Assembly (NCBI GenBank): GCA_026003255.1
Contig: BPGX01000003.1
Span: forward strand, 1 to 64,000
Reading direction: 5' to 3'
Source: Bacteroidia bacterium
GTDB taxonomy: Bacteria > Bacteroidota > Bacteroidia > B-17B0 > Aurantibacillaceae
DNA: 64,000 nucleotides
This document shows, piece after piece, positions 1 through 8,882 of this stretch (positions are counted from its first letter, which is position 1; every line of letters begins with the position of its first letter). The notes beneath the pieces are model-generated. The model saw nothing but the letters and a program-made list of their open reading frames with translations. It was not told where the DNA came from and did not search any database. The translations under genes and the position numbers were made by a program.

Positions 1-499
1 AAACGCTAAGCGTAACTGCATCCCGCTGCTATAATGCTTCAACGGTGTATCAATAAATTTCTCCACTCCGGCAAAATCCACTATCGCATCAAACTTTTTT
101 TTAATCTCGTTTCTTTTCATTCCCAATATTGCCCCCATTGAAGTAGATATTTTCTTTTCCTGTTAATTCAGGATGAAAGCCCGTCCCTACTTCTAATAAA
201 CTCGCTACTCTTCCACGTAATACGATGCGTCCTTCAGTGGGTGGTGTGATGCGGGATAAAATCTTTAATAAAGTAGATTTTCCGGCGCCATTTTTACCAA
301 TAATCCCAATGCTTTCACCGGGCATTACATTAAAACTAACATCTTTTAATGCCCAGAATTCTTCATCGGAAGATTGAAAAAAATCAGCAGGATGCTTTAG
401 ATAATGCACAATGTTATCTCTCAAACTTAAATAGGGCTGTTTATTATGATGGATTTTGAATTTCTTTCCTATTTTATGAACTTCAATAATGGGCTGCAT
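1..499 (-). pseudogene. ABC exporter ATP-binding subunit (Wzt/TagH-like), frameshifted and cut by the window edge
   Basis: The N-terminal half is a clear polysaccharide-export ATPase: a Walker A motif (GIIGKNGAGKSTLLK) lies in the first third, followed by a conserved region ending in [11 protein letters not shown]. Just after that the frame stops, because a run of five C on the plus strand (132-136) appears to hold one base too many. Dropping one base lets translation run to the window start and gives the ABC signature [10 protein letters not shown]. The likely start is the ATG at 499, seven bases after GGAG; an ATG at 514 is also possible. By family, it would power export of an O-antigen-like or teichoic-type polymer with the permease immediately upstream. 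The C-terminus lies outside the window. Whether the break is real or a sequencing error cannot be told here. Confidence 0.85.
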
Positions 500-544
500 A
501 CTATCTCCATGCAAATGTAATGTATTTTTTACAGACGGTCAAGA

Positions 545-1382
545 TTAAATTTTATCGGCGATATATTCTTCTGTCTTGCGAAATGTAAAAAGCCCAATCA
601 AAAAATAGATTATTAATATCAAAAGAGAAATAATAGATTGATTGAACGTAATATGCATAGGTTCATTGAATAATGATTTTCTTAATAATTCAATGCCTAT
701 AATCATTGGATTAAATAAAATCAACATGTTTTGGATAAAAGTGCTTTCAATATGTATGCGATAAATAACAGGACTTAAAAAAAAACAATAGTTGAATCAA
801 AAAAGGGAGAACATATCTGAAATCTCTATACTTCACTACTAATGCAGAGAAATATAACCCAATAGCCAATGCGCAAAATGAAATAATTAAAATGGATAAA
901 ATCCAATAGAGTACATTGAATTGTAAGAATAAGTTTGTGTTTTCAAAAAGAATGAAGCATAACAAAACAATAAACGAAATAAAAAAATCTACAAACGAGG
1001 AAAGTAAGGAGGAAATAGGAATAATAAGTCGAGGAAAATAAATTTTTTTAATGATATTAGCATTCGTAAGAATATTGTTTACAGCCGTGTTGGCAGATGA
1101 AGCAAATAAATTCCAACTAATTAAGCCAGAATATACGTATAAGTAATAAGGCACTTGTGTAATATCTTTTTTAAATACATTAGCAAGAAAAGTATTAATT
1201 ATCAACATCATTAAAATAGGTTGCAACACTACCCATAGTATTCCAATAATAGTTTGCTTGTATTTAATTTTAATTTCTCTCCATGTGAAAATATAAATTA
1301 AATCTTTATATTCTATTAACTCACGAATACCAAGTGAAAATTTATTCCTTGGCGATATAATAAACTCTTTATTCTGATTCAT
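545..1382 (-). pseudogene. ABC-2 type polysaccharide exporter permease, frameshifted
   Basis: This is the membrane partner of the ATPase that follows it. The first 211 codons encode a cytoplasmic N-terminus (YKQTIIGILWVVLQPILMM is typical of Wzm/TagG permeases) and several membrane segments. The frame breaks after LPFLIQLLFFF at a run of nine A on the plus strand (777-785). Removing one base joins it to the downstream piece ending in FRKTEEYIADKI and gives a 278-residue protein, the usual length for this family, with the expected SPVIY-type sequence across the join. The ATG at 1382 overlaps the restored end of the sulfotransferase gene. The operon context suggests export of a surface glycan. 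The gene may be broken, rescued by slippage, or mis-sequenced. Confidence 0.85.
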
Positions 1383-1444
1383 TACTCACAATTTTTGATG
1401 CCAGCGACTCATTATGCCAGTTTGTTTTCAATCCACTTAAAAAT

Positions 1445-2278
1445 TCAAATTTTTTTATGGAATTTGAGGTAAGCATCTTTTAGTATATTCTCAATCTCAC
1501 TATCAATAATGTATTTATTTTCAGGTTCAATATAGTTAAAATGCTCTATTTTTTTTGACAACTCTACCCAGTGTTTTATAGGGATAAATGGTTTAATGAA
1601 ATTTTTCAGTTTGCTATTACGAAAATGAAGGTAAAGTTTTTGATACCAATGATTTTTTATTAATTTTTGGCTGTTTTGAATCGGTAAATTTTTAAGTTTA
1701 TTAATATCTATTGTAATATGATATTTGCTACAAAACATTTCTAAATGGTGCTCAACATCATTGTAGAGTTCTTCAAATAAAAATAAATGAATATTTTTAT
1801 CAGAAACCGTTTGAAAAATTTTGGTCAACCATTCATCATACAATCCAAAAGAGTAAAATACTTTATGTTCAAAAGAATTTTTATCGTTTAATGCTTTAGA
1901 AACAGAATCTTTTAGTTCTAATGGGTATAAACTTCTTGTCTTTTCCATAAGATAAGAAGAAACAAATCGTTGAATTGGATTTCGAAATACCAGAATTATT
2001 TGGGCTTGAGGTGAATGCTTTAAAACTCTTCTTAAAATTTCAGGTTTAGAAAAACTGTTACTGTGCTTAATTAAAGTATACTGTTCATCTTTGAATATTG
2101 TATTGAAAAAATAGGTTTTCTTAAGATAATCATTACCTTTGTGGTATTCTCGATTATCATAAAAAAATGTACATTCTAATTGAGGATGTGTAACAATATT
2201 AGTAGAATTACTTAACAAATAAGCTAAATTAGTAGTCCCTGCTTTTTGAATCCCCGCGATGTAAAAATCGATTCGCAT
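1445..2278 (-). CDS. sulfotransferase domain protein, C-terminus probably frameshifted
   Basis: A 277-residue PAPS-dependent sulfotransferase. The 5'-phosphosulfate loop is visible at about residues 8-16 (AGIQKAGTT) and the 3'-phosphate binding segment at about residues 98-110 (VFRNPIQRFVSSYL). Such enzymes sulfate sugars or other surface molecules, which fits the exporter genes directly downstream. The frame ends at a run of seven T (1450-1456, plus strand). With one base fewer, translation continues to 1369, adds the family-typical tail FLSGLKTNWHN and gives 302 residues ending inside the start of the permease gene. The annotated stop is therefore probably not the natural one. The gene sits 24 bp after the FtsB-like gene. 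The substrate is unknown. Confidence 0.85.
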   Translation of the reverse strand: MRIDFYIAGIQKAGTTNLAYLLSNSTNIVTHPQLECTFFYDNREYHKGNDYLKKTYFFNTIFKDEQYTLIKHSNSFSKPEILRRVLKHSPQAQIILVFRNPIQRFVSSYLMEKTRSLYPLELKDSVSKALNDKNSFEHKVFYSFGLYDEWLTKIFQTVSDKNIHLFLFEELYNDVEHHLEMFCSKYHITIDINKLKNLPIQNSQKLIKNHWYQKLYLHFRNSKLKNFIKPFIPIKHWVELSKKIEHFNYIEPENKYIIDSEIENILKDAYLKFHKKI

Positions 2279-2302
2279 TTAAAACAATTACTTTTTAACC
2301 AA

Positions 2303-2587
2303 TTAAATACCAGATGGATTTATAACAACATACACCTCTTCATTATCTCTTTTCATCCAATATCGTTCACGAGCATATTTTTCTAGGTTATTGATATTAT
2401 TCTTAAAATCTTCAATAGCTTCTTTATTTTTCTGGATGGCCATTTCGTAATATCTTTTTTCTTCGTGAAGTTTTTTGAGTTGTTTATTTAAATCTCTTTG
2501 AGTAAAAAAATCATTTTTGTCAAAAAATAACAACCAAATAATGAAGAAAACAATAGTGATTGTGTATTTATTGAATAACCATTTCAT
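2303..2587 (-). CDS. FtsB/DivIC-like septum formation initiator
   Basis: A 94-residue protein with one N-terminal membrane segment (about residues 9-23, ITIVFFIIWLLFF), then a coiled coil rich in K/E (about 30-70) and the family's short C-terminal motif (KYARERYWMKRDNEEVYVV). This layout and length match the DivIC/FtsB family, small bitopic proteins that bridge the late cell-division complex (FtsL, FtsQ) in the inner membrane. It is first in the minus-strand run that continues into the sulfotransferase and ABC exporter. A -7-like box, TATTATTG on the minus strand at 2607-2614, lies about 20 bp upstream of the ATG. The family call is firm; its exact division partner is inferred. Confidence 0.85.
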   Translation of the reverse strand: MKWLFNKYTITIVFFIIWLLFFDKNDFFTQRDLNKQLKKLHEEKRYYEMAIQKNKEAIEDFKNNINNLEKYARERYWMKRDNEEVYVVINPSGI

Positions 2588-3115
2588 AATATGTTTATAT
2601 TTGTGGCAATAATACTAAATAAATGGTAAATGATAAGAAAATAGAGTGCAAAAAATTTACTAAAATTTATTTCAAAGTTCAATGATTTTTTGTTAACAAT
2701 ACTATAAATCATTAAACCCAGATTATGCAATAGGATTAGTGAAATTTGAATTTACTATAAAATCAGTACTTTTATATTTTAACAACAATAGACACCAAGA
2801 AAACAAAAAAAGTGCACAAAGTTCCGATAGATTTTGAAAGCATGAAATACTTTGTGTTCTCCATGAAAAACTTCGAGTGCTTCGTAGTTTTTGTTAATAA
2901 CTTATTTACTTGATAAAGTAAGAAACTTGATTTTTATTTTACACTCTCAAAAAACTTTGTTTTCTCTGTGGTTAAAACAGTCAAAAAATTTATTTATTCC
3001 CAAATTGGTGAAGAACATTTTTATTTTAATATCAATGAAATAAAGCAATGCATATAGCATGCTAATTTTTTAATGTATAATTTGGGTTAAATAATTGTAT
3101 AGTCAATAAATTTAG
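2588..3115. other. long intergenic region with degenerate repeats, no gene seen
   Basis: A 553-bp gap between the divergent FtsB-like and pntAA genes, with no convincing coding sequence on either strand. Two structured parts stand out. The stretch 2712-2742 resembles the left end of the repeat also found at 33.8 and 40.5 kb (shared core ATTATGCA). The stretch 2790-2980 has imperfect inverted ends built from words like CACCAAGAAAAC and GTTTTCTCTGTGG. The rest is featureless AT-rich DNA plus the promoters of the flanking genes. Confidence 0.6.
2790..2980. repeat. imperfect palindromic intergenic repeat
   Basis: The left end (CACCAAGAAAACAAA) and the reverse complement of the right end (CACAGAGAAAACAAAG) match imperfectly. 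Between them lie words such as CTTTGTGTTCTCC and CTTCGAGTGCTTCGTAG. This looks like a palindromic intergenic repeat of the type scattered through many Bacteroidota genomes. Only one copy is in the window, so its family status is an inference. Confidence 0.45.
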
Positions 3116-3123
3116 TATTATTG
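3116..3123 (+). promoter_or_regulatory. candidate -7 box of pntAA
   Basis: TATTATTG is one base from the Bacteroidota -7 consensus TAnnTTTG. It ends 17 bp before the pntAA ATG, the same geometry as the better boxes elsewhere in the window. No -33 element was assigned. Confidence 0.45.
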
Positions 3124-3140
3124 CCGCAAAAATCATCATC

Positions 3141-4262
3141 ATGCTTTTAGGCGTTCCAAAGGAAACAAAATATAAAGAAGCTCGTGTGGCTCTTACTCCC
3201 GATGTAATTAAAGAGCTAATCAAAAAAGGATACAAGGTAGTTGTAGAAAAGGATGCAGGGGTAAACTCATACATTAAAGATGAGGATTTTATCAATGCCG
3301 GTGTGCAAATTGCCGATAAACAAACGGTATACAAAGCCGATGTGGTATTGAAAGTAAATCCACCACTTCCTGATGAAGTTGCCATGATGAAAAAAAACGC
3401 TGTTCTCATTTCTTTCATGTGGGCATTAACCAATCCAGCCTTAGTAGAGGCCTGTGTAAAGGCGGAAATATCCGCTTTTTCCATGGATGCAATTCCAAGA
3501 ATTTCCCGTGCGCAAAAAATGGATGCCCTTTCTTCTCAAGCCAATTTAGCCGGATATAAAGCAGTAATTCTTGCCGCCGACCATTTGGGAAAGATATTAC
3601 CTATGATGACTACAGCAGCTGGAACTATCAAACCAGCCAAAGTAGTGATATTTGGTGCAGGTGTAGCAGGTTTGCAGGCCATTGCTACGGCTAAACGATT
3701 GGGAGCAGTAGTGGAAGTGAGCGATATTCGCCCTGAAACGAAAGAACAAGTGGAATCATTAGGTGGAAAATTTATTGAAGTAAAAGGAGATGAATCTATC
3801 AAAGTAGAAGGGGGATATGTAAAAAACGTGTCCGAAGAATTTTTGAAAAAACAGCAAGAGCTTGTTGCTAAACATGTTCAAGAAGCTGATATTGTTATTA
3901 CAACGGCATTAATACCCGGTAAAAAAGCACCATTATTAGTAACTGAACAAATGGTGAAAAGCATGCGCAATGGTTCCGTAATAGTTGATATGGCGGTTGA
4001 ACAAGGCGGAAATGTAGCAGGAAGTAAATTGAATGAAACAATTAAAACGGAAAATGGGGTTACTATTATCGGAGAAAGCAATTTGCCTTCTTTATTACCT
4101 ATGAATGCCAGCCAATTATATGCCAAAAACATTCAGGCGTTTCTATTACATCTCTCTGATAGCAATGGATTTAAATGGGAAATGGAGGAAGAAATAACCA
4201 GAGGAAGTTTAATTGTACATCAAGGTAAAATAGTGCATCCTGCATTATTAAATAAAAACTAA
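3141..4262 (+). CDS. pntAA: NAD(P) transhydrogenase subunit alpha part 1 (PntAA)
   Basis: A 373-residue soluble NAD(H)-binding domain I of proton-translocating transhydrogenase. The start MLLGVPKETKYKEARVALTP is diagnostic of the PntA/alanine dehydrogenase fold. The nucleotide-binding Rossmann motif (VVIFGAGVAGLQAIATAKRLG) is near residues 169-189. The enzyme couples hydride transfer between NADH and NADP+ to proton movement. The three-chain split (AA, AB, B) is the arrangement seen here, so this chain lacks membrane segments. The other subunits follow at 4526 and 4864, but a tRNA gene begins one base after this gene's stop codon, which is unusual for the operon. Confidence 0.96.
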   Translation: MLLGVPKETKYKEARVALTPDVIKELIKKGYKVVVEKDAGVNSYIKDEDFINAGVQIADKQTVYKADVVLKVNPPLPDEVAMMKKNAVLISFMWALTNPALVEACVKAEISAFSMDAIPRISRAQKMDALSSQANLAGYKAVILAADHLGKILPMMTTAAGTIKPAKVVIFGAGVAGLQAIATAKRLGAVVEVSDIRPETKEQVESLGGKFIEVKGDESIKVEGGYVKNVSEEFLKKQQELVAKHVQEADIVITTALIPGKKAPLLVTEQMVKSMRNGSVIVDMAVEQGGNVAGSKLNETIKTENGVTIIGESNLPSLLPMNASQLYAKNIQAFLLHLSDSNGFKWEMEEEITRGSLIVHQGKIVHPALLNKN

Positions 4263-4263
4263 T

Positions 4264-4336
4264 GCTTTCTTAGCTCAGTTGGTAGAGCAACTGACTCTTA
4301 ATCAGTGGGTCGGGGGTTCGAGTCCCCCAGAAAGCA
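4264..4336 (+). tRNA. tRNA-Lys (anticodon CTT)
   Basis: A 73-nt cloverleaf. The acceptor stem GCTTTCT pairs with AGAAAGC, the D stem is GCTC/GAGC, the anticodon stem ACTGA/TCAGT encloses loop CTCTTAA with anticodon CTT, and the T stem is GGGGG/CCCCC around TTCGAGT. The discriminator is A and CCA is not encoded (ACTA follows). It starts one base after the pntAA stop codon on the same strand, so it is probably cut out of the pnt transcript or ends it. Confidence 0.97.
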
Positions 4337-4354
4337 CTAAAAAATATCCTTCTT

Positions 4355-4517
4355 AACTCACAACTCAAAACTCAAAACTATTTATGAACCACATAGGCAC
4401 ACAGGAATTACAACATAGAACACATAAATTTTAAAACTATGTTTTCTATTTCTCTTATGTTTCTATGTGGTAAAAAATAACTCACAACTCATAATTCTCA
4501 ACTCAAAACTCAAAACT
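4355..4517 (+). repeat. palindromic intergenic repeat, copy A
   Basis: An internal hairpin pairs ACCACATAG (4388-4396) with CTATGTGGT (4463-4471). It is flanked by low-complexity tails made of AACTCACAACTC and AACTCAAAACTC words. The element is clearly related, in reverse orientation, to the one at 9222-9372. It lies between the tRNA-Lys and pntAB. No transposase is present; it resembles a small non-autonomous palindromic element. Confidence 0.75.
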
Positions 4518-4525
4518 ACTAAACT

Positions 4526-4831
4526 ATGGAACAAATTTTAGAATTCTTTACAGTGTATCGTGAACAAATTTATTTTGTTATTTTATCCATCTTTGTGGGG
4601 GTAGAAATTATTGGTGGTGTGCCAACTGTCCTTCATACTCCTTTGATGAGTGGAGCCAATGCCATTCACGGCGTTGTTATTATTGGTTCTATACATGTTA
4701 TGCTCAATTTAAATCCAGAAGATACATTGGCGTTAATTCTTGGCTTTTTGGCAGTATTTTTAGGAACTCTCAATGTAGTAGGTGGATTTGTGGTGACGGA
4801 TAGAATGCTTGAGATGTTTAAGAAAAAATAA
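4526..4831 (+). CDS. pntAB: NAD(P) transhydrogenase subunit alpha part 2 (PntAB)
   Basis: A 101-residue membrane subunit with about three hydrophobic segments (residues 14-34, 45-62 and 70-90). The sequences VGVEIIGGVPTVLHTPLMSG and GFVVTDRMLEMF are typical of PntAB. It forms part of the proton channel (domain II) with PntB, which starts 32 bp downstream. Its length is normal. It is separated from pntAA by a tRNA gene and a repeat of about 160 bp, so it may depend on read-through or on a promoter within the repeat. Confidence 0.95.
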   Translation: MEQILEFFTVYREQIYFVILSIFVGVEIIGGVPTVLHTPLMSGANAIHGVVIIGSIHVMLNLNPEDTLALILGFLAVFLGTLNVVGGFVVTDRMLEMFKKK

Positions 4832-4863
4832 TATTACATAAAAACTATAAAACATTAAAGAGT

Positions 4864-6264
4864 ATGATACTAAATTATTTATTGGAAATTTGTTATTTAA
4901 TTGGTTCTGTATCTTTTATTGCTGGCTTGAAATTAATGGGACATCCTAAAACAGCCCGTAAAGGCAATCTGATAGGTGCTGTGGGTATGACCATTGCTAT
5001 ATTAGGAACTATTTTTTTGCATCCCAATTTCCAACCACTTATTATTGCATTAATATTTGCTGCTATCGGATTGGGTACAATAGTGGGTTGGGTAACCGCT
5101 AAAAGAGTACCAATGACCAAGATGCCTGAATTAGTGTCACTCTTTAATGGAATGGGTGGAGCGTGTGCGGCTTTGATTTCCATTATTGAGTTTTATCATT
5201 CTCAACATAATGGTACAGACGCTTCTGCTACGAATATTGGTACAACTATTGCCATTTTAGGCGGAATGATTATTGGTTCTGTATCTTTTTCTGGAAGTAT
5301 TATTGCTTTTCTCAAGTTGAATGGAACCATGAAAAAGCCAATTCGTTTACCTTCATACAATATCTTAAACATTATTATTTTAGGACTTACATTTGTTTTA
5401 GCCGTTTATTTTGCTATTGCAAATAGTTCTTTTGTAATGTTGTTATTAGTATTTGCCTTTGCATTAATTTACGGAATAATGCTCACTATTCCCATCGGAG
5501 GAGCAGATATGCCGGTAGTGATTTCTTTACTCAACTCTTTTACGGGTTTAGCAGCAGCATTTGGAGGATTTTTATACGATAATAAAATTATGCTAACAGG
5601 TGGAATTTTAGTTGGTAGTGCTGGTACACTGCTGACGCTGGCAATGTGTAAAGCCATGAATCGTCCGCTTTCAAATGTAATTTTTGGTGCATTTGGAGGT
5701 GGTGGGGCAGCAGAAGGTACAGAAACTAAGGGAACAATCAAAGATATTTCTGCATCTGATTTAGCAGTTCTATTAGCGTATTCTAAAAAAGTGGTGATTG
5801 TTCCGGGTTACGGTTTAGCAGTTGCTCAGGCACAACATGCTATTAAAGAGTTAGAAGATTTACTGGAGTCCAAAGGCGTAGAAGTAAAATATGCCATTCA
5901 TCCGGTGGCTGGTAGAATGCCAGGTCACATGAACGTGCTTTTGGCAGAAGCGAATGTAAGTTACGATAAATTAGTTGAGATGGAAGAAATTAATCCGGAA
6001 TTTGAACAAACCGATGTTGTTTTGGTAGTAGGTGCAAATGACGTAGTAAATCCTGCCGCTAAAACTGATCCCTCCTCACCGATATACGGAATGCCTATTC
6101 TTGAAGTGGACAAAGCAAAACATATTGTAGTGAATAAACGTAGTATGAGTGCAGGTTATGCTGGAATTGATAATCTACTGTTTTATAACCCAAAATGTTC
6201 CATGTATTTTGGGGATGCTAAGAAAGCATTAACCGATTTAATTGCAGAGATAAAAAATTTGTAG
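4864..6264 (+). CDS. pntB: NAD(P) transhydrogenase subunit beta (PntB)
   Basis: A 466-residue protein. The N-terminal half holds about eight to nine membrane helices (residues 5-270). The C-terminal third is the NADP(H)-binding domain III, seen from KVVIVPGYGLAVAQAQ through HPVAGRMPGHMNVLLAEA to VGANDVVNPAAKTDPSSP. These motifs are hallmarks of PntB. Together with PntAA and PntAB it makes the inner-membrane enzyme that uses the proton gradient to form NADPH. The chain is complete and nothing is odd in its sequence. Confidence 0.97.
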   Translation: MILNYLLEICYLIGSVSFIAGLKLMGHPKTARKGNLIGAVGMTIAILGTIFLHPNFQPLIIALIFAAIGLGTIVGWVTAKRVPMTKMPELVSLFNGMGGACAALISIIEFYHSQHNGTDASATNIGTTIAILGGMIIGSVSFSGSIIAFLKLNGTMKKPIRLPSYNILNIIILGLTFVLAVYFAIANSSFVMLLLVFAFALIYGIMLTIPIGGADMPVVISLLNSFTGLAAAFGGFLYDNKIMLTGGILVGSAGTLLTLAMCKAMNRPLSNVIFGAFGGGGAAEGTETKGTIKDISASDLAVLLAYSKKVVIVPGYGLAVAQAQHAIKELEDLLESKGVEVKYAIHPVAGRMPGHMNVLLAEANVSYDKLVEMEEINPEFEQTDVVLVVGANDVVNPAAKTDPSSPIYGMPILEVDKAKHIVVNKRSMSAGYAGIDNLLFYNPKCSMYFGDAKKALTDLIAEIKNL

Positions 6265-6309
6265 CATTTTTTAAGATTTTAAATTATAGTTTGCTTAAAA
6301 CAACTTCTG

Positions 6310-6317
6310 TATTTTTG
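6310..6317 (+). promoter_or_regulatory. -7 box of the outer-membrane receptor gene
   Basis: TATTTTTG matches the Bacteroidota -7 consensus TAnnTTTG exactly. It lies 20 bp upstream of the ATG at 6338, so the receptor is probably transcribed independently of pntB. Confidence 0.6.
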
Positions 6318-6337
6318 CCGCTGCCTCAAATTTTTTT

Positions 6338-8863
6338 ATGTATCGTATTATTATTTTTTTCTTATTAAGTTCCTCCTATTGTTGGGCTCAAATGCCGGGA
6401 AACGTTAATCCAAAGATGCTTGAGAAACTCAAGGACATGAAAATTGGAAAAGTATTGGGTAAAGTATACGATGCAAAAACGAAAAAGCCGGTGGAGTATG
6501 CTTCAGTGGTTCTGCTCTGGTATAACAAAGATAGTGTTGTTACTGGAACATTAGCGAAAGAGAATGGAGATTTTTTAATTGAAAATTTACCAGCATTTGC
6601 CAGTTACAGAGTGAGAATTAGTTTTATTGGATATAAAAACTTTGAAAAACGAATTTATCTCATACCACCAGACAAAGTAGAATTAGATTTAGGGGATATT
6701 TTTTTAGAACCCGATGTGAATATTCTCAAAGAAGTGGAAGTAGTAGGAGAAACACCGGTGTTTACGACTCAAATTGATAGAAAAGTATTCAATGTTGAAA
6801 AAGATTTATCTATAAAAGGTGGAACAGGTTTAGATGCAGTAAAAAATATACCTACTTTAAATGTAGATGCAGATGGAAATGTGCAATTGCGTAATAAGTC
6901 CGTTACTCTTTATGTTGATGGCAGACCTACAACATTATCATTAGAACAAATACCAGCCGACCAGATTGAACGAATAGAAGTTATCTCCAACCCTTCTGTA
7001 AAGTTTGATGCCTCAACCACTGGAGGTATTTTAAATGTTGTGCTGAAAAAGAATAAAAAGCCCGGGTATAATGGAATGCTAATGGGAGGTATCGGAACAA
7101 ACGATCGTTACACAACAATGGGAAATATCAGCATTAAAGAATATCCCTTTAATTTGTCTCTAATGGGAAATTTTAATTCTCAAATTAATTATACTAAGGG
7201 ATATACGAAACGAACGGATTTATATAATGGTAGTGTAACAGATTACTATAATCAGAATAATCATACCTTTAACAAGAGTCAATTTAATTTTTTTCGTGTA
7301 GCGTTAGATTACAATATTACAAACAGAGATTTAATCACTATTTCAGGAAATTTTCCTATGGGAAATTTTTATACCAGTGATACACAACTTTTTGAAACCT
7401 TGCTTAATACTCAAAAAAAATTAAGTGATGGTTACAGAGTAAACAATAGTGACGCAGGTTTTAGAGGTTATACAGGTGCTTTGAATTATAAAAAATCATA
7501 TCCAACCCCCGGTAAAGAATTAACCTTTGATGCTAATTACAATTACTTTCACAGTAAAAACAATTATTTATATTCTACACATACTTTTGATTCTACAGGT
7601 ACAGAATTTTTCTTTTCTCCTTCTATACAAAAAAACACCGGTAATCGTTATTCTAACCAAATTACGTCTCAGTTAGATTTTGCCAATCCCATTTCTGATA
7701 CTAAAAAAATTGAGATGGGCTTGCGTAGTAATTACGAACTCACAGAAACATATAACAATACACAAAATTTTCAATCATCTATTAATGATTTCGTACCAGA
7801 TACGATAATGTCAACTAATTATCAAACTATTGAGATGATTAATGCGGCTTATATCAATTATTCATCTAAAACATTCTGGGATATTAAATATCAAATTGGC
7901 TTAAGATTAGAACAAACCTACTTTAAAGGAACGCTGTATCGCCCGCATTTAGGAACATCTGAATCTTTTGACTATTATTATCCAAATAGCTTGGATAATG
8001 CTTCTTATATGTTTTTTCCCGGAATTTTTTTGAGTAAAGAATTTTCTTCAAAATCAGAAATTCAATTGAATATTACCAGAAAGATCAAACGTCCCAATTT
8101 TTTTCAACGAATGCCTTTTATCATGTTTGCAGATAATAAAAATTATAGAATAGGAAATCCCGGCTTAAAACCAGAATTTAATAACAAAGCTGAGTTAAAT
8201 CATAATCTTAATCTTGGAAAAAACAATATTTTTAGTACCATATATTTTTCTTATGACCAACAACCTATCAGTAATACTACTTATCCATCTGAACAAGATT
8301 CAAGTATACTGGTAAATACATTTGTAAATGGTAAATCTGGATTTGAATACGGGACAGAACAAACCATCAAATGGACTTTTTTCAAAAAACTAAATGTTAC
8401 ATTAAACGCTAATGTTTTCTGGACATATATCAATAGCGATATCATAAATAATCAACCTCAACAAACTTTTTCTGGTTGGAGTTACAATACAAAACTTGTA
8501 TTGCAATATACTTTACCTTGGGAAATAAATTTTCAAATCAATGGAAATTATCAGGCGCCCAGAATAATTATTGGTGGCAAAACCATACCAATGTATTTTG
8601 TAGATGTGTCTTTGAACAAAATGATTGGAACTAAATGGAACTTTAATCTCACTTTAAGTGATGCTTTTAATACGAAAAGAATGGGGATGAACACTGCCTC
8701 CGATTTTTATATTCAGGAAATATCCAGAAGACGTGAAGCAAGATTTTTGAGATTCACAGTTGCTTACATGTTTGGAAAATTAGATGCTTCTATATTCAAA
8801 CGTAAAAAAGGTCAGCAACAACAAAATATGAACGGTAATGCTGATGGTTTAGATTTTAATTAG
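6338..8863 (+). CDS. TonB-dependent-receptor-like outer membrane beta-barrel protein
   Basis: An 841-residue protein with a signal peptide ending near residue 18 (SSSYCWAQ). A carboxypeptidase-regulatory-like domain follows (about 35-115, GKVYDAKTKKPVEYASVVL), then a plug-like domain (about 140-235, with LYVDGRPTTLSLEQIPADQI and SNPSVKFDASTTGGILNVVL) and a C-terminal beta-barrel rich in alternating aromatic residues. This is the layout of the OMP_b-brl_3 group of TonB-type receptors. The C-terminus is a Q/N-rich tail, with no T9SS sorting domain. It probably takes up an unidentified ligand. No SusD-like partner is adjacent, so I do not assign a substrate. Confidence 0.88.
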   Translation: MYRIIIFFLLSSSYCWAQMPGNVNPKMLEKLKDMKIGKVLGKVYDAKTKKPVEYASVVLLWYNKDSVVTGTLAKENGDFLIENLPAFASYRVRISFIGYKNFEKRIYLIPPDKVELDLGDIFLEPDVNILKEVEVVGETPVFTTQIDRKVFNVEKDLSIKGGTGLDAVKNIPTLNVDADGNVQLRNKSVTLYVDGRPTTLSLEQIPADQIERIEVISNPSVKFDASTTGGILNVVLKKNKKPGYNGMLMGGIGTNDRYTTMGNISIKEYPFNLSLMGNFNSQINYTKGYTKRTDLYNGSVTDYYNQNNHTFNKSQFNFFRVALDYNITNRDLITISGNFPMGNFYTSDTQLFETLLNTQKKLSDGYRVNNSDAGFRGYTGALNYKKSYPTPGKELTFDANYNYFHSKNNYLYSTHTFDSTGTEFFFSPSIQKNTGNRYSNQITSQLDFANPISDTKKIEMGLRSNYELTETYNNTQNFQSSINDFVPDTIMSTNYQTIEMINAAYINYSSKTFWDIKYQIGLRLEQTYFKGTLYRPHLGTSESFDYYYPNSLDNASYMFFPGIFLSKEFSSKSEIQLNITRKIKRPNFFQRMPFIMFADNKNYRIGNPGLKPEFNNKAELNHNLNLGKNNIFSTIYFSYDQQPISNTTYPSEQDSSILVNTFVNGKSGFEYGTEQTIKWTFFKKLNVTLNANVFWTYINSDIINNQPQQTFSGWSYNTKLVLQYTLPWEINFQINGNYQAPRIIIGGKTIPMYFVDVSLNKMIGTKWNFNLTLSDAFNTKRMGMNTASDFYIQEISRRREARFLRFTVAYMFGKLDASIFKRKKGQQQQNMNGNADGLDFN

Positions 8864-8882
8864 TTTATTTGCCTTCAAAAAA

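Noticed and set aside
2588..3115. A hidden gene in the long gap before pntAA
   Set aside because: No frame has a plausible start, length and composition; the sequence is AT-rich with palindromic repeats.
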